DNA of 64,000 nt from Enterobacter sp. 10-1 (GCA_002270295.1 NISF01000001.1:558001-622000), one strand, 5' to 3'. Numbered from the stretch's first letter, positions 1-10,370 are shown. Program-made: numbers and translations. The notes: a model not told the origin generated them from the sequence alone.

Positions 1-2
1 TC

Positions 3-2258
3 CAGCAGCGTATTGAATCGGTAGCAGGGAAAGCCAGCTTTACCGCTGAAGAGAAAAAACGCTTCTTAAGCGAACTGACCGCCGCTGAAGGTCTGGAACG
101 CTACCTTGGCGCGAAATTCCCGGGCGCGAAACGCTTCTCGCTGGAAGGCGGCGATGCGCTGATCCCGATGCTGAAAGAGATGATCCGCCACGCTGGCAAA
201 AGCGGCACCCGCGAAGTGGTGCTGGGCATGGCGCACCGCGGCCGTCTGAACGTGCTGGTCAACGTCCTCGGTAAAAAGCCGCAGGATCTGTTTGACGAGT
301 TCGCCGGCAAGCATAAAGAACATCTCGGCACCGGCGACGTGAAGTACCACATGGGCTTCTCTTCCGATATGGAAACCGAAGGCGGTCTGGTACACCTTGC
401 GCTGGCGTTTAACCCGTCGCACCTTGAGATCGTCAGCCCGGTGGTTATCGGTTCCGTGCGCGCCCGTCTGGATCGTCTGGACGAGCCAAGCAGCAATAAA
501 GTGCTGCCGATTACCATTCACGGCGACGCCGCGATAACCGGTCAGGGCGTGGTTCAGGAAACGCTGAACATGTCGAAAGCCCGCGGTTACGAAGTGGGCG
601 GTACCGTACGTATTGTTATCAACAACCAGGTGGGCTTCACCACCTCGAACCCGCTGGACGCGCGCTCTACGCCGTATTGCACCGATATCGGTAAAATGGT
701 TCAGGCGCCGATCTTCCACGTTAACGCGGATGACCCGGAAGCCGTGGCTTTTGTTACCCGCCTGGCGCTGGATTTCCGCAATACCTTCAAACGCGATGTT
801 CTGATCGACCTGGTGTGCTACCGCCGTCACGGCCATAACGAAGCCGACGAGCCGAGCGCAACCCAGCCGCTGATGTACCAGAAAATCAAAAAACATCCGA
901 CTCCACGCAAAATCTATGCGGACAAGCTGGAGCAGGACAAAGTGTCGACGCTGGAAGACGCCACCGAGCAGGTTAACCTCTACCGTGATGCGCTGGATGC
1001 CGGCGAATGCGTGGTAGAAGAGTGGCGTCCGATGAACCTGCACTCCTTTACCTGGTCGCCGTACCTCAACCACGAGTGGGATGAGAGCTACCCGAGCAAG
1101 GTGGAGATGAAGCGCCTGCAGGAGCTGGCTAAGCGTATCAGCACCGTGCCTGAAAGCATTGAAATGCAGTCTCGCGTCGCCAAAATCTACGGCGATCGTC
1201 AGGCGATGGCTGCCGGCGAGAAGCTGTTTGACTGGGGCGGTGCGGAAAACCTGGCTTATGCGACGCTGGTCGATGAGGGTATTCCGATTCGTCTGTCCGG
1301 TGAAGACTCCGGTCGCGGTACCTTCTTCCACCGCCACTCGGTTATTCATAACCAGGTGAACGGCTCAACCTATATTCCGCTGCAGCACGTGCATAACGGC
1401 CAGGAGCATTTTAAAGTCTGGGACTCCGTGCTCTCTGAAGAAGCGGTTCTGGCGTTTGAATACGGCTATGCAACCGCTGAACCGCGCACTCTGACCATCT
1501 GGGAAGCCCAGTTCGGCGACTTCGCCAACGGCGCCCAGGTTGTTATTGACCAGTTCATCAGCTCCGGCGAGCAGAAATGGGGCCGGATGTGTGGCCTGGT
1601 GATGCTGCTGCCGCACGGCTACGAAGGCCAGGGCCCGGAGCACTCCTCCGCGCGTCTGGAACGCTATCTGCAGCTCTGCGCCGAGCAGAATATGCAGGTC
1701 TGCGTACCGTCGACCCCGGCTCAGGTTTACCACATGCTGCGTCGTCAGGCGCTGCGCGGTATGCGCCGTCCGCTGGTGGTGATGTCACCGAAATCGCTGC
1801 TGCGTCACCCGCTGGCGGTTTCCAGCCTCGATGAGCTGGCAAACGGCACCTTCCTGCCGGCGATCGGCGAAGTGGACGATCTTGACCCGAAAGCCGTGAA
1901 GCGCGTGGTGCTGTGCTCTGGTAAAGTTTATTACGACCTGCTGGAGCAGCGTCGTAAAAACGACCAAAAAGATGTCGCTATCGTGCGCGTAGAGCAGCTC
2001 TATCCGTTCCCGCATCAGGCGGTACAGGAAGCGCTGAAGCCTTATGCGCAGGTGCATGATTTTGTCTGGTGTCAGGAAGAACCGCTCAACCAGGGCGCGT
2101 GGTACTGCAGCCAGCATCACTTCCGCGAAGTGATTCCATTTGGGGCCTCTCTGCGCTATGCAGGCCGCCCGGCCTCCGCCTCTCCGGCGGTAGGATATAT
2201 GTCCGTTCACCAGAAACAGCAACAAGATCTGGTCAATGACGCGCTGAACGTCGATTAA
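3..2258 (+). CDS. sucA: 2-oxoglutarate dehydrogenase E1 (5' truncated by window edge)
   Basis: Thiamine-diphosphate-dependent E1 subunit that decarboxylates 2-oxoglutarate and passes the succinyl group to SucB in the TCA cycle. The frame is open from base 3, giving 751 residues. The E. coli protein has 933, so about the first 180 are outside the window. Visible motifs include [14 protein letters not shown] and the ThDP-site stretch [18 protein letters not shown], then the transketolase-like C-terminal half, ending [10 protein letters not shown]. sucB begins 14 bp downstream, so the genes are co-transcribed, with sdhCDAB expected upstream. Identity with E. coli SucA is very high throughout. 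Confidence 0.98.
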   Translation, partial: QQRIESVAGKASFTAEEKKRFLSELTAAEGLERYLGAKFPGAKRFSLEGGDALIPMLKEMIRHAGKSGTREVVLGMAHRGRLNVLVNVLGKKPQDLFDEFAGKHKEHLGTGDVKYHMGFSSDMETEGGLVHLALAFNPSHLEIVSPVVIGSVRARLDRLDEPSSNKVLPITIHGDAAITGQGVVQETLNMSKARGYEVGGTVRIVINNQVGFTTSNPLDARSTPYCTDIGKMVQAPIFHVNADDPEAVAFVTRLALDFRNTFKRDVLIDLVCYRRHGHNEADEPSATQPLMYQKIKKHPTPRKIYADKLEQDKVSTLEDATEQVNLYRDALDAGECVVEEWRPMNLHSFTWSPYLNHEWDESYPSKVEMKRLQELAKRISTVPESIEMQSRVAKIYGDRQAMAAGEKLFDWGGAENLAYATLVDEGIPIRLSGEDSGRGTFFHRHSVIHNQVNGSTYIPLQHVHNGQEHFKVWDSVLSEEAVLAFEYGYATAEPRTLTIWEAQFGDFANGAQVVIDQFISSGEQKWGRMCGLVMLLPHGYEGQGPEHSSARLERYLQLCAEQNMQVCVPSTPAQVYHMLRRQALRGMRRPLVVMSPKSLLRHPLAVSSLDELANGTFLPAIGEVDDLDPKAVKRVVLCSGKVYYDLLEQRRKNDQKDVAIVRVEQLYPFPHQAVQEALKPYAQVHDFVWCQEEPLNQGAWYCSQHHFREVIPFGASLRYAGRPASASPAVGYMSVHQKQQQDLVNDALNVD

Positions 2259-2272
2259 TTAAAGGATACATA

Positions 2273-3493
2273 ATGAGTAGCGTAGATATTCTGGTTCCCG
2301 ATCTGCCTGAGTCCGTAGCTGACGCGACCGTTGCAACCTGGCATAAAAAACCGGGCGATAGCGTCCAGCGTGATGAAGTGCTGGTGGAAATCGAAACTGA
2401 CAAAGTGGTACTGGAAGTACCGGCATCAGCGGACGGCATTCTGGAAGCAGTGCTGGAAGATGAAGGCGCGACCGTGCTTTCTCGTCAAATTCTTGGTCGT
2501 CTGCGCGAAGGCAACAGCGCGGGCAAAGAGTCCGGCGCGAAAGCCGATGCTAAAGAGTCCACCCCGGCTCAGCGTCAGCAGGCTTCTCTGGAAGAGCAGA
2601 GCAACGATGCGCTCAGCCCGGCGATCCGTCGCCTGCTGGCTGAACATAACCTCGATGCGAGCGCGATTAAAGGCTCCGGCGTTGGCGGCCGTCTGACCCG
2701 TGAAGATGTTGAAAAACATCTGGCGGCAGCGCCGGCTAAAGCGGAAACCAAAGCGCCGGCTGCGGCCGCTGCTCCGGTTGCTCAGCTGGGCCACCGTTCT
2801 GAAAAACGCGTTCCGATGACCCGCCTGCGCAAACGCGTAGCCGAGCGTCTGCTGGAAGCGAAAAACTCCACCGCCATGCTGACGACCTTCAACGAAGTCA
2901 ACATGAAGCCGATTATGGATCTGCGTAAGCAGTACGGCGACGCGTTTGAAAAACGTCACGGCATCCGTCTGGGCTTTATGTCCTTCTACGTGAAAGCGGT
3001 TGTGGAAGCGCTGAAGCGCTATCCGGAAGTGAACGCCTCCATCGATGGCGACGACGTGGTTTATCACAACTACTTCGACGTCAGCATGGCCGTATCGACG
3101 CCGCGTGGCCTGGTAACGCCGGTTCTGCGCGATGTTGATCTGCTGGGCATGGCGGATATCGAAAAGAATATTAAAGAGCTGGCAGTGAAAGGCCGCGACG
3201 GCAAGCTGACCGTAGAAGATCTGATTGGCGGTAACTTCACCATTACCAACGGCGGCGTCTTCGGGTCTCTGATGTCTACGCCAATCATCAACCCACCGCA
3301 GAGCGCAATTCTGGGTATGCATGCTATTAAAGATCGTCCGATGGCGGTCAATGGCAAGGTGGAAATTCTGCCGATGATGTACCTCGCGCTCTCCTACGAC
3401 CACCGTCTGATCGATGGGCGTGAATCGGTAGGCTTCCTGGTAGCGATTAAAGAGCTGCTGGAAGACCCGACTCGTCTGCTGCTGGACGTGTAG
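2273..3493 (+). CDS. sucB: 2-oxoglutarate dehydrogenase E2, dihydrolipoyl succinyltransferase
   Basis: Core acyltransferase of the 2-oxoglutarate dehydrogenase complex, 406 residues (E. coli 405). The N-terminal lipoyl domain carries the ETDK motif with the lipoylated Lys44. A peripheral-subunit-binding domain covers about residues 112-148 ([15 protein letters not shown]), followed by an Ala/Pro-rich linker and the catalytic domain. The active-site motif DHRLIDG places His377 and Asp381. The start follows an AAAGGA ribosome-binding site shortly after the sucA stop. Second cistron of the suc operon. Confidence 0.98.
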   Translation: MSSVDILVPDLPESVADATVATWHKKPGDSVQRDEVLVEIETDKVVLEVPASADGILEAVLEDEGATVLSRQILGRLREGNSAGKESGAKADAKESTPAQRQQASLEEQSNDALSPAIRRLLAEHNLDASAIKGSGVGGRLTREDVEKHLAAAPAKAETKAPAAAAAPVAQLGHRSEKRVPMTRLRKRVAERLLEAKNSTAMLTTFNEVNMKPIMDLRKQYGDAFEKRHGIRLGFMSFYVKAVVEALKRYPEVNASIDGDDVVYHNYFDVSMAVSTPRGLVTPVLRDVDLLGMADIEKNIKELAVKGRDGKLTVEDLIGGNFTITNGGVFGSLMSTPIINPPQSAILGMHAIKDRPMAVNGKVEILPMMYLALSYDHRLIDGRESVGFLVAIKELLEDPTRLLLDV

Positions 3494-3499
3494 CGAACA

Positions 3500-3529
3500 T
3501 GGCCCGGCAGCGTTCAGCTTACCGGGCCA
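3500..3529 (+). other. Stable hairpin in the sucB-sucC intergenic region
   Basis: TGGCCCGG and CCGGGCCA form a perfect 8-bp stem just after the sucB stop. No U-run follows, so it does not look like a terminator. A second weaker stem (CTGTAA/TTACAG, 3548-3575, with an inner GCGA/TCGC stem) follows before the sucC ribosome-binding site. Hairpins like these can set relative mRNA stability within an operon; that role is inferred here. Confidence 0.5.
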
Positions 3530-3614
3530 ATAAAAACATCATCAGCGCTGTAAACCGCGATTTATCGCCTTACAGACTAAATGATAACGATTACCTGAAG
3601 GATGGACTGAACAC

Positions 3615-4781
3615 ATGAACTTACATGAATATCAGGCGAAACAACTGTTTGCCCGCTATGGCTTACCGGCGCCGGTGGGTTATGCCTGTACTACTCCGCG
3701 TGAAGCAGAAGAAGCCGCTTCAAAAATCGGTGCGGGTCCGTGGGTAGTGAAATGTCAGGTTCACGCTGGTGGCCGCGGTAAAGCGGGCGGTGTGAAAGTA
3801 GTTAACAGCAAAGAAGACATTCGCGCATTTGCTGAACATTGGCTGGGCAAACGCCTGGTGACCTACCAGACGGATGCGCACGGCCAGCCGGTTAACCAGA
3901 TCCTGGTTGAAGCTGCGACCGATATCGCCAAAGAGCTCTATCTTGGTGCGGTAGTTGACCGTAGCTCCCGTCGCGTAGTGTTCATGGCTTCCACCGAAGG
4001 CGGCGTGGAAATCGAAAAAGTGGCGGAAGAAACTCCGCACCTGATCCACAAAATTGCCATCGACCCGCTGGCGGGCCCGATGCCTTACCAGGGTCGTGAG
4101 CTGGCGTTCAAACTGGGTCTGGAAGGTAAGCAGGTTCAGCAGTTCACCAAAATCTTCATGGGCCTGGCGACCATCTTCCTGGAGCGCGACCTGGCGCTGA
4201 TCGAAATCAACCCGCTGGTAATCACTAAGCAGGGCGACCTGATCTGCCTCGACGGCAAGCTGGGCGCCGATGGCAATGCCCTGTTCCGTCAGCCGGATCT
4301 GCGTGAAATGCGCGACCAGTCTCAGGAAGACCCGCGTGAAGCTCAGGCGGCGCAGTGGGAGCTGAACTACGTTGCTCTGGACGGCAACATTGGCTGTATG
4401 GTTAACGGCGCAGGCCTGGCGATGGGCACCATGGACATCGTTAAGCTGCACGGCGGCGAACCGGCTAACTTCCTTGACGTTGGCGGCGGCGCAACCAAAG
4501 AGCGCGTTACCGAAGCATTCAAAATCATCCTTTCCGACAGCAATGTTAAGGCCGTACTGGTTAACATCTTCGGCGGTATCGTTCGTTGCGACCTGATCGC
4601 CGACGGCATCATCGGCGCGGTAGAGGAAGTTGGCGTTAACGTTCCGGTGGTCGTTCGTCTGGAAGGTAACAACGCCGAACTGGGCGCGAAGAAACTGGCT
4701 GACAGCGGCCTGAATATTATTGCAGCGAAAAGTCTGACGGACGCAGCACAGCAGGTTGTTGCCGCAGTGGAGGGGAAATAA
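3615..4781 (+). CDS. sucC: Succinyl-CoA synthetase beta subunit (ADP-forming)
   Basis: ATP-grasp beta subunit of succinyl-CoA synthetase, which couples succinyl-CoA cleavage to nucleotide phosphorylation in the TCA cycle. It has 388 residues, the E. coli length. The N-terminal ATP-grasp domain ([27 protein letters not shown] near residues 52-61) is followed by the C-terminal CoA-ligase-type domain with GGGATKERV and VNIFGGI. The start is preceded by GAAGGATGG. The stop overlaps the sucD start by one base (TAATG), which suggests translational coupling for the 1:1 subunit ratio. Confidence 0.98.
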   Translation: MNLHEYQAKQLFARYGLPAPVGYACTTPREAEEAASKIGAGPWVVKCQVHAGGRGKAGGVKVVNSKEDIRAFAEHWLGKRLVTYQTDAHGQPVNQILVEAATDIAKELYLGAVVDRSSRRVVFMASTEGGVEIEKVAEETPHLIHKIAIDPLAGPMPYQGRELAFKLGLEGKQVQQFTKIFMGLATIFLERDLALIEINPLVITKQGDLICLDGKLGADGNALFRQPDLREMRDQSQEDPREAQAAQWELNYVALDGNIGCMVNGAGLAMGTMDIVKLHGGEPANFLDVGGGATKERVTEAFKIILSDSNVKAVLVNIFGGIVRCDLIADGIIGAVEEVGVNVPVVVRLEGNNAELGAKKLADSGLNIIAAKSLTDAAQQVVAAVEGK

Positions 4782-5650
4782 TGTCCATTTTAATTGATAA
4801 AAATACCAAGGTTATCTGCCAGGGCTTCACCGGTAGCCAGGGGACTTTCCACTCCGAACAGGCGATCGCTTACGGTACGCAAATGGTCGGCGGCGTTACG
4901 CCGGGCAAAGGCGGCACCACGCATCTGGGCCTGCCGGTGTTTAACACCGTGCGCGAAGCCGTTGACGCAACCGGCGCTACCGCGACCGTTATCTATGTAC
5001 CAGCTCCGTTCTGCAAAGACTCCATTCTGGAAGCTATTGATGCGGGCATTAAGCTGATCATCACCATCACCGAAGGTATCCCGACGCTGGATATGCTGAC
5101 CGTGAAAGTGAAGCTTGATGAAGCTGGCGTACGCATGATCGGCCCTAACTGCCCGGGCGTTATCACCCCAGGCGCATGCAAAATCGGCATCATGCCGGGT
5201 CACATTCATCAGCCGGGTAAAGTGGGCATCGTTTCCCGTTCCGGTACGCTGACCTATGAAGCGGTTAAGCAGACTACTGACTACGGCTTCGGCCAGTCTA
5301 CCTGCGTCGGTATCGGCGGTGACCCGATCCCGGGTTCTAACTTCATTGATATCCTGAAGCTGTTCCAGGAAGACCCGCAGACCGAAGCGATCGTGATGAT
5401 CGGTGAGATCGGCGGCAGCGCTGAAGAAGAAGCGGCAGCCTACATCAAAGAGCACGTGACCAAGCCGGTGGTAGGTTACATCGCCGGTGTGACCGCGCCG
5501 AAAGGCAAGCGTATGGGCCACGCTGGCGCCATCATCGCTGGCGGTAAAGGTACGGCTGACGAGAAGTTCGCTGCCCTGGAAGCGGCCGGTGTGAAAACCG
5601 TCCGTAGCCTGGCAGATATCGGCGAAGCGCTGAAATCTATCATTAAGTAA
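4781..5650 (+). CDS. sucD: Succinyl-CoA synthetase alpha subunit
   Basis: CoA-binding alpha subunit of succinyl-CoA synthetase, 289 residues, the same length as E. coli. An N-terminal Rossmann CoA-binding domain ([14 protein letters not shown]) is followed by the ligase domain. The catalytic phosphohistidine is His247 in GHAGAI. Last gene of the sdh-suc operon, followed by a strong terminator. Start overlaps the sucC stop. Confidence 0.98.
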   Translation: MSILIDKNTKVICQGFTGSQGTFHSEQAIAYGTQMVGGVTPGKGGTTHLGLPVFNTVREAVDATGATATVIYVPAPFCKDSILEAIDAGIKLIITITEGIPTLDMLTVKVKLDEAGVRMIGPNCPGVITPGACKIGIMPGHIHQPGKVGIVSRSGTLTYEAVKQTTDYGFGQSTCVGIGGDPIPGSNFIDILKLFQEDPQTEAIVMIGEIGGSAEEEAAAYIKEHVTKPVVGYIAGVTAPKGKRMGHAGAIIAGGKGTADEKFAALEAAGVKTVRSLADIGEALKSIIK

Positions 5651-5747
5651 ATGTAATAAACGGCCCCTGCTATTTGATGGTTGCTATTGAATAGACCGGG
5701 GCTGGTCCAGTTTCGACATGGTTGGCCACCTTCCGGTGGCCTTTTTT
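5651..5747 (+). ncRNA. Possible SdhX-type 3' UTR small RNA
   Basis: In E. coli and Salmonella the 3' UTR of the sdh-suc transcript is cut to yield the Hfq-dependent sRNA SdhX (RybD). The same position here holds about 97 nt with an imperfect GC-rich stem (GGCCCC/GGGGCT) and the terminator hairpin with a T6 tail expected of such RNAs. The call rests on position and architecture only; no homology alignment was possible. Confidence 0.35.
5724..5747 (+). terminator. Rho-independent terminator of the suc operon
   Basis: Perfect 7-bp stem GGCCACC/GGTGGCC with a TTCC loop, followed by six T. It ends the transcript downstream of sucD. Confidence 0.92.
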
Positions 5748-6588
5748 ACGCCAGCCTCTCTGCTATCCTCGAATTTTTCGATCACGCCGGCTATGATGCT
5801 CAGCGGTAATAATACGAATAACACGGATTAGTTTTTTTGAGCCACCCTCGGGATCGCCGACGATCGAAAAGAACGATGGCTTTATACTTGAATAACCCCT
5901 GTTAAATCAATAGCAATCAAAGGGTTACTTCCGTTTTTGTTTGCGGAGTGCGGGCGATGAACAGCGCTTTAAATAAGCATGAATTTATATTTATAGGCGG
6001 GCTGTTATTTTACCGCCGAGGTGAAATCAATATTTAATAACGTCGCGGAATTGCTTTTTAATTATGTGATAAACGGCGTGAAGAAATTTCCAAAGGGAAT
6101 TACGTTTTTCGGTAGATACATTTTTTAATGTAGGTAATAACAGCGAAAACGTCTGTTATATATTCATTTTTGTTGGCAGGCGCTGAAGGCGAGAGGGTAG
6201 GCCAACGCGCGGAATTATTCTTTGCGCCATCAGCGGCGGTGCGCTACGCATTTGCGGAACTGAGGAGCCGGCGGCGGGGCGGTATCCCGATTTTGTCGAT
6301 TCGGCGATAGTTTCCCTGCGGTGTTAAGTGTAAGTAAAAACAATGATAAATAAAATAAGTAGAAATTAAACGGGTAATAACTTGATAAAAAAAATCCGTG
6401 AGCTACGCGACATTATTTGCCGATAGTGGCCAACCCCGGCACTGTTTCCCCGGCTTAAAAGGCGATCCGGCTTTAAATAAATCGACTATCATTTTTTAGT
6501 AACTGATGACACCTTCACAAAACATATCTTTAACCTGCCGTTTACTAGCGTTGTACATAGTAAACATAATTAACATTCAAAATGAAAA
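5748..6588. other. Gene-free AT-rich interval upstream of the cydA control region
   Basis: No ORF resembling a protein was found. The longest obvious ATG frame is a 26-codon run from 5957 without a convincing ribosome-binding site. The sequence is much more AT-rich than its surroundings. E. coli has mngR-mngA-mngB at this place; no remnant of them was recognised. Confidence 0.5.
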
Positions 6589-6602
6589 TTGATTTAAATC
6601 AA
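6589..6602. promoter_or_regulatory. FNR box upstream of cydA
   Basis: TTGATTTAAATCAA is a perfect match to the FNR consensus TTGAT-N4-ATCAA, about 340 bp before cydA. In E. coli the cydAB promoter cluster lies far upstream of the gene and is repressed by FNR and activated by ArcA. AT-rich GTTTAAC/GTTAA-like elements around 6540-6620 would suit ArcA but were not resolved into sites. Confidence 0.75.
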
Positions 6603-6940
6603 TGTTTAACTGTTGGAAAAAAATGAGAAATGGAGTTAAATTGTCGCCGATCAAATTGGCTGAAAACCGGTATTTTCGCTATAAATTGATCGCTGTCGAA
6701 AAGCGCAAATTTATCTCAATAAAAACCTATTTATTGTAAGGGATTTGCAGCGTAATATAACCACGGGATCAATTTGGGTGTTTTTTTAACATGTTTGTAA
6801 CTTTTCACCATTACCGTTTCCTCTTAAAGGAAGAAAGGGTGCGGCGAAAGGGCGCAAATAAATTTGTATTGGGGCATGTGTGTGACCCTTTCTAACGGGG
6901 TTCACTCTCGGAGTCTTCATGCGATGAGCAAGGAGTCATG

Positions 6941-8509
6941 ATGTTAGATATAGTCGAACTGTCGCGCTTACAGTTTGCCTTGACCGCGATGTACCACTTC
7001 CTTTTTGTGCCACTGACGCTTGGTATGGCGTTCCTGCTGGCCATCATGGAGACGGTTTACGTCCTTTCCGGCAAACAGATTTATAAAGATATGACCAAAT
7101 TCTGGGGCAAGTTGTTTGGTATCAACTTTGCGCTGGGTGTAGCAACCGGTTTGACCATGGAGTTCCAGTTCGGGACAAACTGGTCTTATTACTCTCACTA
7201 CGTGGGCGATATCTTCGGTGCGCCGCTGGCCATTGAAGGGCTGATGGCCTTCTTCCTTGAATCTACCTTTGTCGGTCTGTTCTTCTTCGGCTGGGATCGT
7301 CTGGGCAAAGTACAGCACATGGCGGTGACCTGGCTGGTGGCTCTGGGGTCCAACCTTTCCGCATTGTGGATCCTTGTTGCTAACGGCTGGATGCAAAACC
7401 CGATCGCCTCGGACTTCAACTTCGAAACCATGCGTATGGAGATGGTCAGCTTCTCCGAGCTGGTCCTGAACCCTGTCGCTCAGGTGAAGTTTGTCCACAC
7501 CGTCGCCTCTGGTTACGTCTGCGGCGCGATGTTCGTGCTGGGCATCAGCTCCTACTATATGCTGCGCGGTCGTGACTTCGCCTTTGCTAAACGCTCCTTC
7601 GCCATCGCGGCAAGCTTCGGTATGGCCGCTATTCTCTCCGTTATCGTACTCGGCGATGAGTCCGGTTACGAAATGGGCGACGTGCAGAAGACTAAACTCG
7701 CGGCTATCGAAGCCGAATGGGAAACGCAGCCGGCGCCAGCCGCCTTCACCCTGTTTGGTATTCCCGATCAGGATGCGCAGCAAAACCGCTTCGCGATTCA
7801 AATCCCGTATGCGTTGGGGATTATCGCCACCCGCTCCGTGGATAAGCAGGTTACCGGTCTGAAAGAGCTGTTGGTGCAGCACGAAGCGCGTATTCGCAAC
7901 GGGATGAAAGCCTACACCCTGCTGGAAGAGCTGCGTGCCGGTTCGAAAGATCAGGCCGTTCGTGATGAATTCAATAGCATCAAAAAAGACCTTGGCTACG
8001 GTCTGCTGCTGAAACGCTATACGCCTAACGTCTCCGACGCGACGGAAGCTCAGATTGCACTGGCAACGAAGGACTCGATCCCTCGCGTGGCTCCGCTGTA
8101 CTTTGCCTTCCGTATCATGGTTGCCTGCGGCATCCTGATGCTGGGTATCATTGCGGCCTCGTTCTGGACGGTTATCCGCAATCAGGTCGGCGAGAAAAAA
8201 TGGCTGCTGCGCATCGCGCTTTACGCGATTCCTCTGCCGTGGATTGCCATCGAATCCGGCTGGTTCGTTGCTGAATACGGCCGTCAGCCGTGGGCGATAG
8301 GTGAGGTGTTGCCGACCGCCGTGGCGAACTCCTCGCTGACCGCCGCTGACCTGATCTTCTCGATGTTGCTGATTTGCGGTCTGTACACCCTGTTCCTGGT
8401 GGCGGAGCTGTACCTGATGTTCAAATTCGCACGCCGTGGCCCAAGCAGCCTGAAAACCGGTCGCTACCATTTTGAGCAGTCTTCCGCGACTACTCAGCCG
8501 GCACGCTAA
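6941..8509 (+). CDS. cydA: Cytochrome bd-I ubiquinol oxidase subunit I
   Basis: Inner-membrane quinol oxidase subunit carrying hemes b558, b595 and d, used for respiration at low oxygen. The protein has 522 residues from the second of two adjacent ATGs. That ATG is preferred because AGGAG (6931-6935) lies 5 nt before it, against 2 nt for the first, and it gives the E. coli N-terminus [11 protein letters not shown]. His19 is present, as are the His in [10 protein letters not shown] and the Met in [10 protein letters not shown] that act as heme ligands in the family. The Q-loop region (about residues 240-300) is close to the E. coli length, so this is the long-Q-loop type. cydB follows after 15 bp. 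Confidence 0.98.
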   Translation: MLDIVELSRLQFALTAMYHFLFVPLTLGMAFLLAIMETVYVLSGKQIYKDMTKFWGKLFGINFALGVATGLTMEFQFGTNWSYYSHYVGDIFGAPLAIEGLMAFFLESTFVGLFFFGWDRLGKVQHMAVTWLVALGSNLSALWILVANGWMQNPIASDFNFETMRMEMVSFSELVLNPVAQVKFVHTVASGYVCGAMFVLGISSYYMLRGRDFAFAKRSFAIAASFGMAAILSVIVLGDESGYEMGDVQKTKLAAIEAEWETQPAPAAFTLFGIPDQDAQQNRFAIQIPYALGIIATRSVDKQVTGLKELLVQHEARIRNGMKAYTLLEELRAGSKDQAVRDEFNSIKKDLGYGLLLKRYTPNVSDATEAQIALATKDSIPRVAPLYFAFRIMVACGILMLGIIAASFWTVIRNQVGEKKWLLRIALYAIPLPWIAIESGWFVAEYGRQPWAIGEVLPTAVANSSLTAADLIFSMLLICGLYTLFLVAELYLMFKFARRGPSSLKTGRYHFEQSSATTQPAR

Positions 8510-8524
8510 GACAGGAGTCGTCAA

Positions 8525-9664
8525 ATGATCGATTATGAAGTATTGCGTTTAATCTGGTGGCTGCTGATCGGCATTCTGCTGATTGGTTTTGCCGTCACCG
8601 ATGGCTTCGACATGGGGGTGGGGATGCTCACCCGCTTCCTCGGTCGTAATGACACCGAGCGTCGAATCATGATCAACTCCATTGCCCCGCACTGGGACGG
8701 AAACCAGGTATGGCTGATTACCGCGGGCGGCGCGCTGTTTGCCGCCTGGCCGACGGTCTATGCCGCAGCGTTTTCCGGCTTCTATGTGGCAATGATTCTG
8801 GTGCTGGCGTCTCTGTTCTTCCGTCCGGTGGGTTTCGACTACCGCTCGAAGATTGAGGACACCCGCTGGCGTAACATGTGGGACTGGGGCATCTTCATCG
8901 GTAGCTTCGTGCCGCCGCTGGTGATCGGCGTTGCGTTCGGTAACCTGCTGCAGGGCGTGCCGTTCCACATGGATGAATATATGCGCCTGTACTACACGGG
9001 TAACTTCTTCCAGCTGCTGAATCCGTTTGGTCTGCTGGCCGGCGTGGTTAGCGTGGCGATGATCCTGACCCAGGGCGCGACCTATCTGCAGATGCGTACC
9101 GTCGGTGAACTGCACCTGCGCGCTCGCGTAACCTCACAGGTTGCGGCACTGGTGACGCTGGTCTGCTTCCTGCTGGCAGGCGTTTGGGTGGTCTACGGTA
9201 TCGATGGTTACGTAGTGACCTCGGTTATCGATCGCGCAGCGCCGTCTAACCCGCTGACTAAAGAAGTCGCTCGTCAGGCCGGCGCGTGGATGGTCAACTT
9301 CAATAACATGCCGTCGCTGTGGGCGATCCCTGCGCTGGGCGTCGTGCTGCCGCTGCTGACTATTCTGACCTCACGTATGGAGAAGGGCGCTCTGGCGTTT
9401 GTTTCTTCCTCCATCACGCTGGCGTGTATCATCCTGACTGCGGGCATCGCTATGTTCCCGTTCATCATGCCTTCCAGCACGATGATGAACGTTAGCCTGA
9501 CCATATGGGATGCGACCTCCAGCCAGATGACGCTGAACCTGATGACCTATGTGGCGATTGTCTTTGTGCCGATTATTCTGGGCTACACCAGCTGGTGTTA
9601 CTGGAAAATGTTTGGCCGCATCACCAGAGAAGACATCGAAAAGAACACCCACTCGCTGTACTAA
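8525..9664 (+). CDS. cydB: Cytochrome bd-I ubiquinol oxidase subunit II
   Basis: Partner subunit of CydA in the bd oxidase. It has 379 residues, the same as E. coli, with several hydrophobic membrane segments starting at residues 8-30 (WWLLIGILLIGFAVTDGFDMG). The conserved N-terminal GFDMGVGML and HWDGNQVWLI motifs are intact. The start is preceded by ACAGGAG. Followed after 17 bp by the small subunit gene cydX. Confidence 0.98.
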   Translation: MIDYEVLRLIWWLLIGILLIGFAVTDGFDMGVGMLTRFLGRNDTERRIMINSIAPHWDGNQVWLITAGGALFAAWPTVYAAAFSGFYVAMILVLASLFFRPVGFDYRSKIEDTRWRNMWDWGIFIGSFVPPLVIGVAFGNLLQGVPFHMDEYMRLYYTGNFFQLLNPFGLLAGVVSVAMILTQGATYLQMRTVGELHLRARVTSQVAALVTLVCFLLAGVWVVYGIDGYVVTSVIDRAAPSNPLTKEVARQAGAWMVNFNNMPSLWAIPALGVVLPLLTILTSRMEKGALAFVSSSITLACIILTAGIAMFPFIMPSSTMMNVSLTIWDATSSQMTLNLMTYVAIVFVPIILGYTSWCYWKMFGRITREDIEKNTHSLY

Positions 9665-9681
9665 GGTAAGGAGCTATATAT

Positions 9682-9795
9682 ATGTGGTATTTCGCATGGA
9701 TTTTGGGAACGCTTCTTGCCTGTGCTTTTGGGGTTATCACCGCGCTGGCGCTTGAGCACGTGGAAGCCACCAAAGCAGGTAAAGAAGAACACTGA
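9682..9795 (+). CDS. cydX: Cytochrome bd-I accessory subunit CydX
   Basis: Single-pass membrane peptide of 37 residues that stabilises the hemes of the bd oxidase. It begins MWYFAWILGTLLACAFGVIT, has one membrane helix (about residues 4-24) and a charged tail ending KAGKEEH, as in E. coli. The ribosome-binding site is AAGGAG (9667-9672). Its TGA overlaps the ancestral ATG of ybgE (TGATG at 9793-9797), the E. coli junction, but the reading frame that follows is now interrupted by an ERIC element. Confidence 0.97.
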   Translation: MWYFAWILGTLLACAFGVITALALEHVEATKAGKEEH

Positions 9796-9905
9796 TGATA
9801 GTTATCGCAACGCGATATACGAAATCAGTCGGGTTGCATCAAGGCGGCAAGCCAGGGAATCCCCGGGAGCTTACGGTGGTAAGCGACTGGGGTGAGCGGG
9901 CATAG
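9795..9905 (+). pseudogene. Relic 5' end of ybgE, now a 36-codon leader ORF
   Basis: The ATG overlapping the cydX stop opens the frame M-I-V-I-A-T, which matches the start of E. coli YbgE (M-S-K-I-I-A-T). It then enters the ERIC element at 9814 and stops at TAG 9903-9905, 20 nt before the ATG now used by ybgE. The frame may still be translated by coupling to cydX. Confidence 0.7.
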
Positions 9906-9938
9906 CCAACAAGGAGGCAACACGAATGATAAAATATA
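9814..9938 (+). repeat. ERIC element (copy A) inside the 5' end of ybgE
   Basis: A 125-bp insert carries the ERIC core CCCCGGGAGCTTAC followed by GTAAGCGACTGGGGTGAGCG, almost the classic ERIC-PCR primer sequences. Its ends are GATATAC and AATATA. Removing exactly 9814-9938 joins ACGC to TCTATGCG and restores an uninterrupted ybgE frame beginning M-I-V-I-A-T-L-Y-A-I-M-D-K-R, in register with the E. coli protein. The element's right end supplies AAGGAGG (9911-9917) and the ATG at 9926. Confidence 0.93.
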
Positions 9939-10210
9939 TCTATGCGATAATGGATAAGCGCCCGCTCAGGGCGCTTTCTCTGCTGATGGCGCTGCTGCTG
10001 GCGGGCTGCATTTTCTGGGACCCGTCGCGCTTTGCGGCGAAAACCAGCGAGCTTGAAATCTGGCATGGTTTCCTGCTGATGTGGGCCGTTTGCGCCGGCG
10101 TTATCCACGGCGTGGGCTTTCGTCCGCGCGCCGTCTTCTGGCAGGGGATTTTCTGTCCACTCATCGCTGACATTGTCCTCATTACAGGGCTTTTCTTTTT
10201 CTTCTTTTGA
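9926..10210 (+). CDS. ybgE: Cyd operon protein YbgE, with ERIC-derived start
   Basis: Small inner-membrane protein encoded after cydABX; its precise role is unknown. It has 94 residues (E. coli about 97), with hydrophobic segments near residues 18-36, 44-65 and 78-94. From residue 6 (YAIMDKRPLRALS) it matches E. coli YbgE closely. Residues 1-5 (M-I-K-Y-I) are encoded by the right end of an ERIC element, which also provides the ribosome-binding site AAGGAGG 8 nt before the ATG. The ancestral start at 9795 is cut off by the insertion. Confidence 0.9.
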   Translation: MIKYIYAIMDKRPLRALSLLMALLLAGCIFWDPSRFAAKTSELEIWHGFLLMWAVCAGVIHGVGFRPRAVFWQGIFCPLIADIVLITGLFFFFF

Positions 10211-10243
10211 ACGATAAAAGTATAAGAGAACTCTGGTAACCTC

Positions 10244-10263
10244 ATGGGCTTGCATAAGCCCAT
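10244..10263. other. Perfect hairpin after ybgE
   Basis: ATGGGCTT/AAGCCCAT with a GCAT loop, 8 bp, between ybgE and ybgC. It is followed by AAAAATTTA, not a T-run, so it is a poor intrinsic terminator on the + strand. It may mark the end of the cyd transcript or protect its 3' end. Confidence 0.4.
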
Positions 10264-10370
10264 AAAAATTTACTCGCCGTTTACTTTCTCCCATTCCAAA
10301 CCACGATTCCCGCGCGTATAGTAGCGAAGTTTGAAAGCACTAATCTTTTTTTGCATTACCGGGATGTAAA

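Noticed and set aside
66..1349. Long minus-strand ORF (427 codons) opposite sucA
   Set aside because: It lies entirely antisense to sucA, whose frame encodes a highly conserved protein. Such open antisense frames are common in GC-rich genes with strong codon bias.
5957..6037. 26-codon ORF in the suc-cyd interval
   Set aside because: No convincing ribosome-binding site, no clear hydrophobic or charged pattern, and an AT-rich background where short ORFs arise by chance.
6968..8524. 518-codon minus-strand ORF opposite cydA
   Set aside because: Full-length shadow of cydA; the product is His/Gln/Arg-rich with no recognisable domain. The same reasoning applies to long antisense frames in hutU, permease, uvrB and tol genes.
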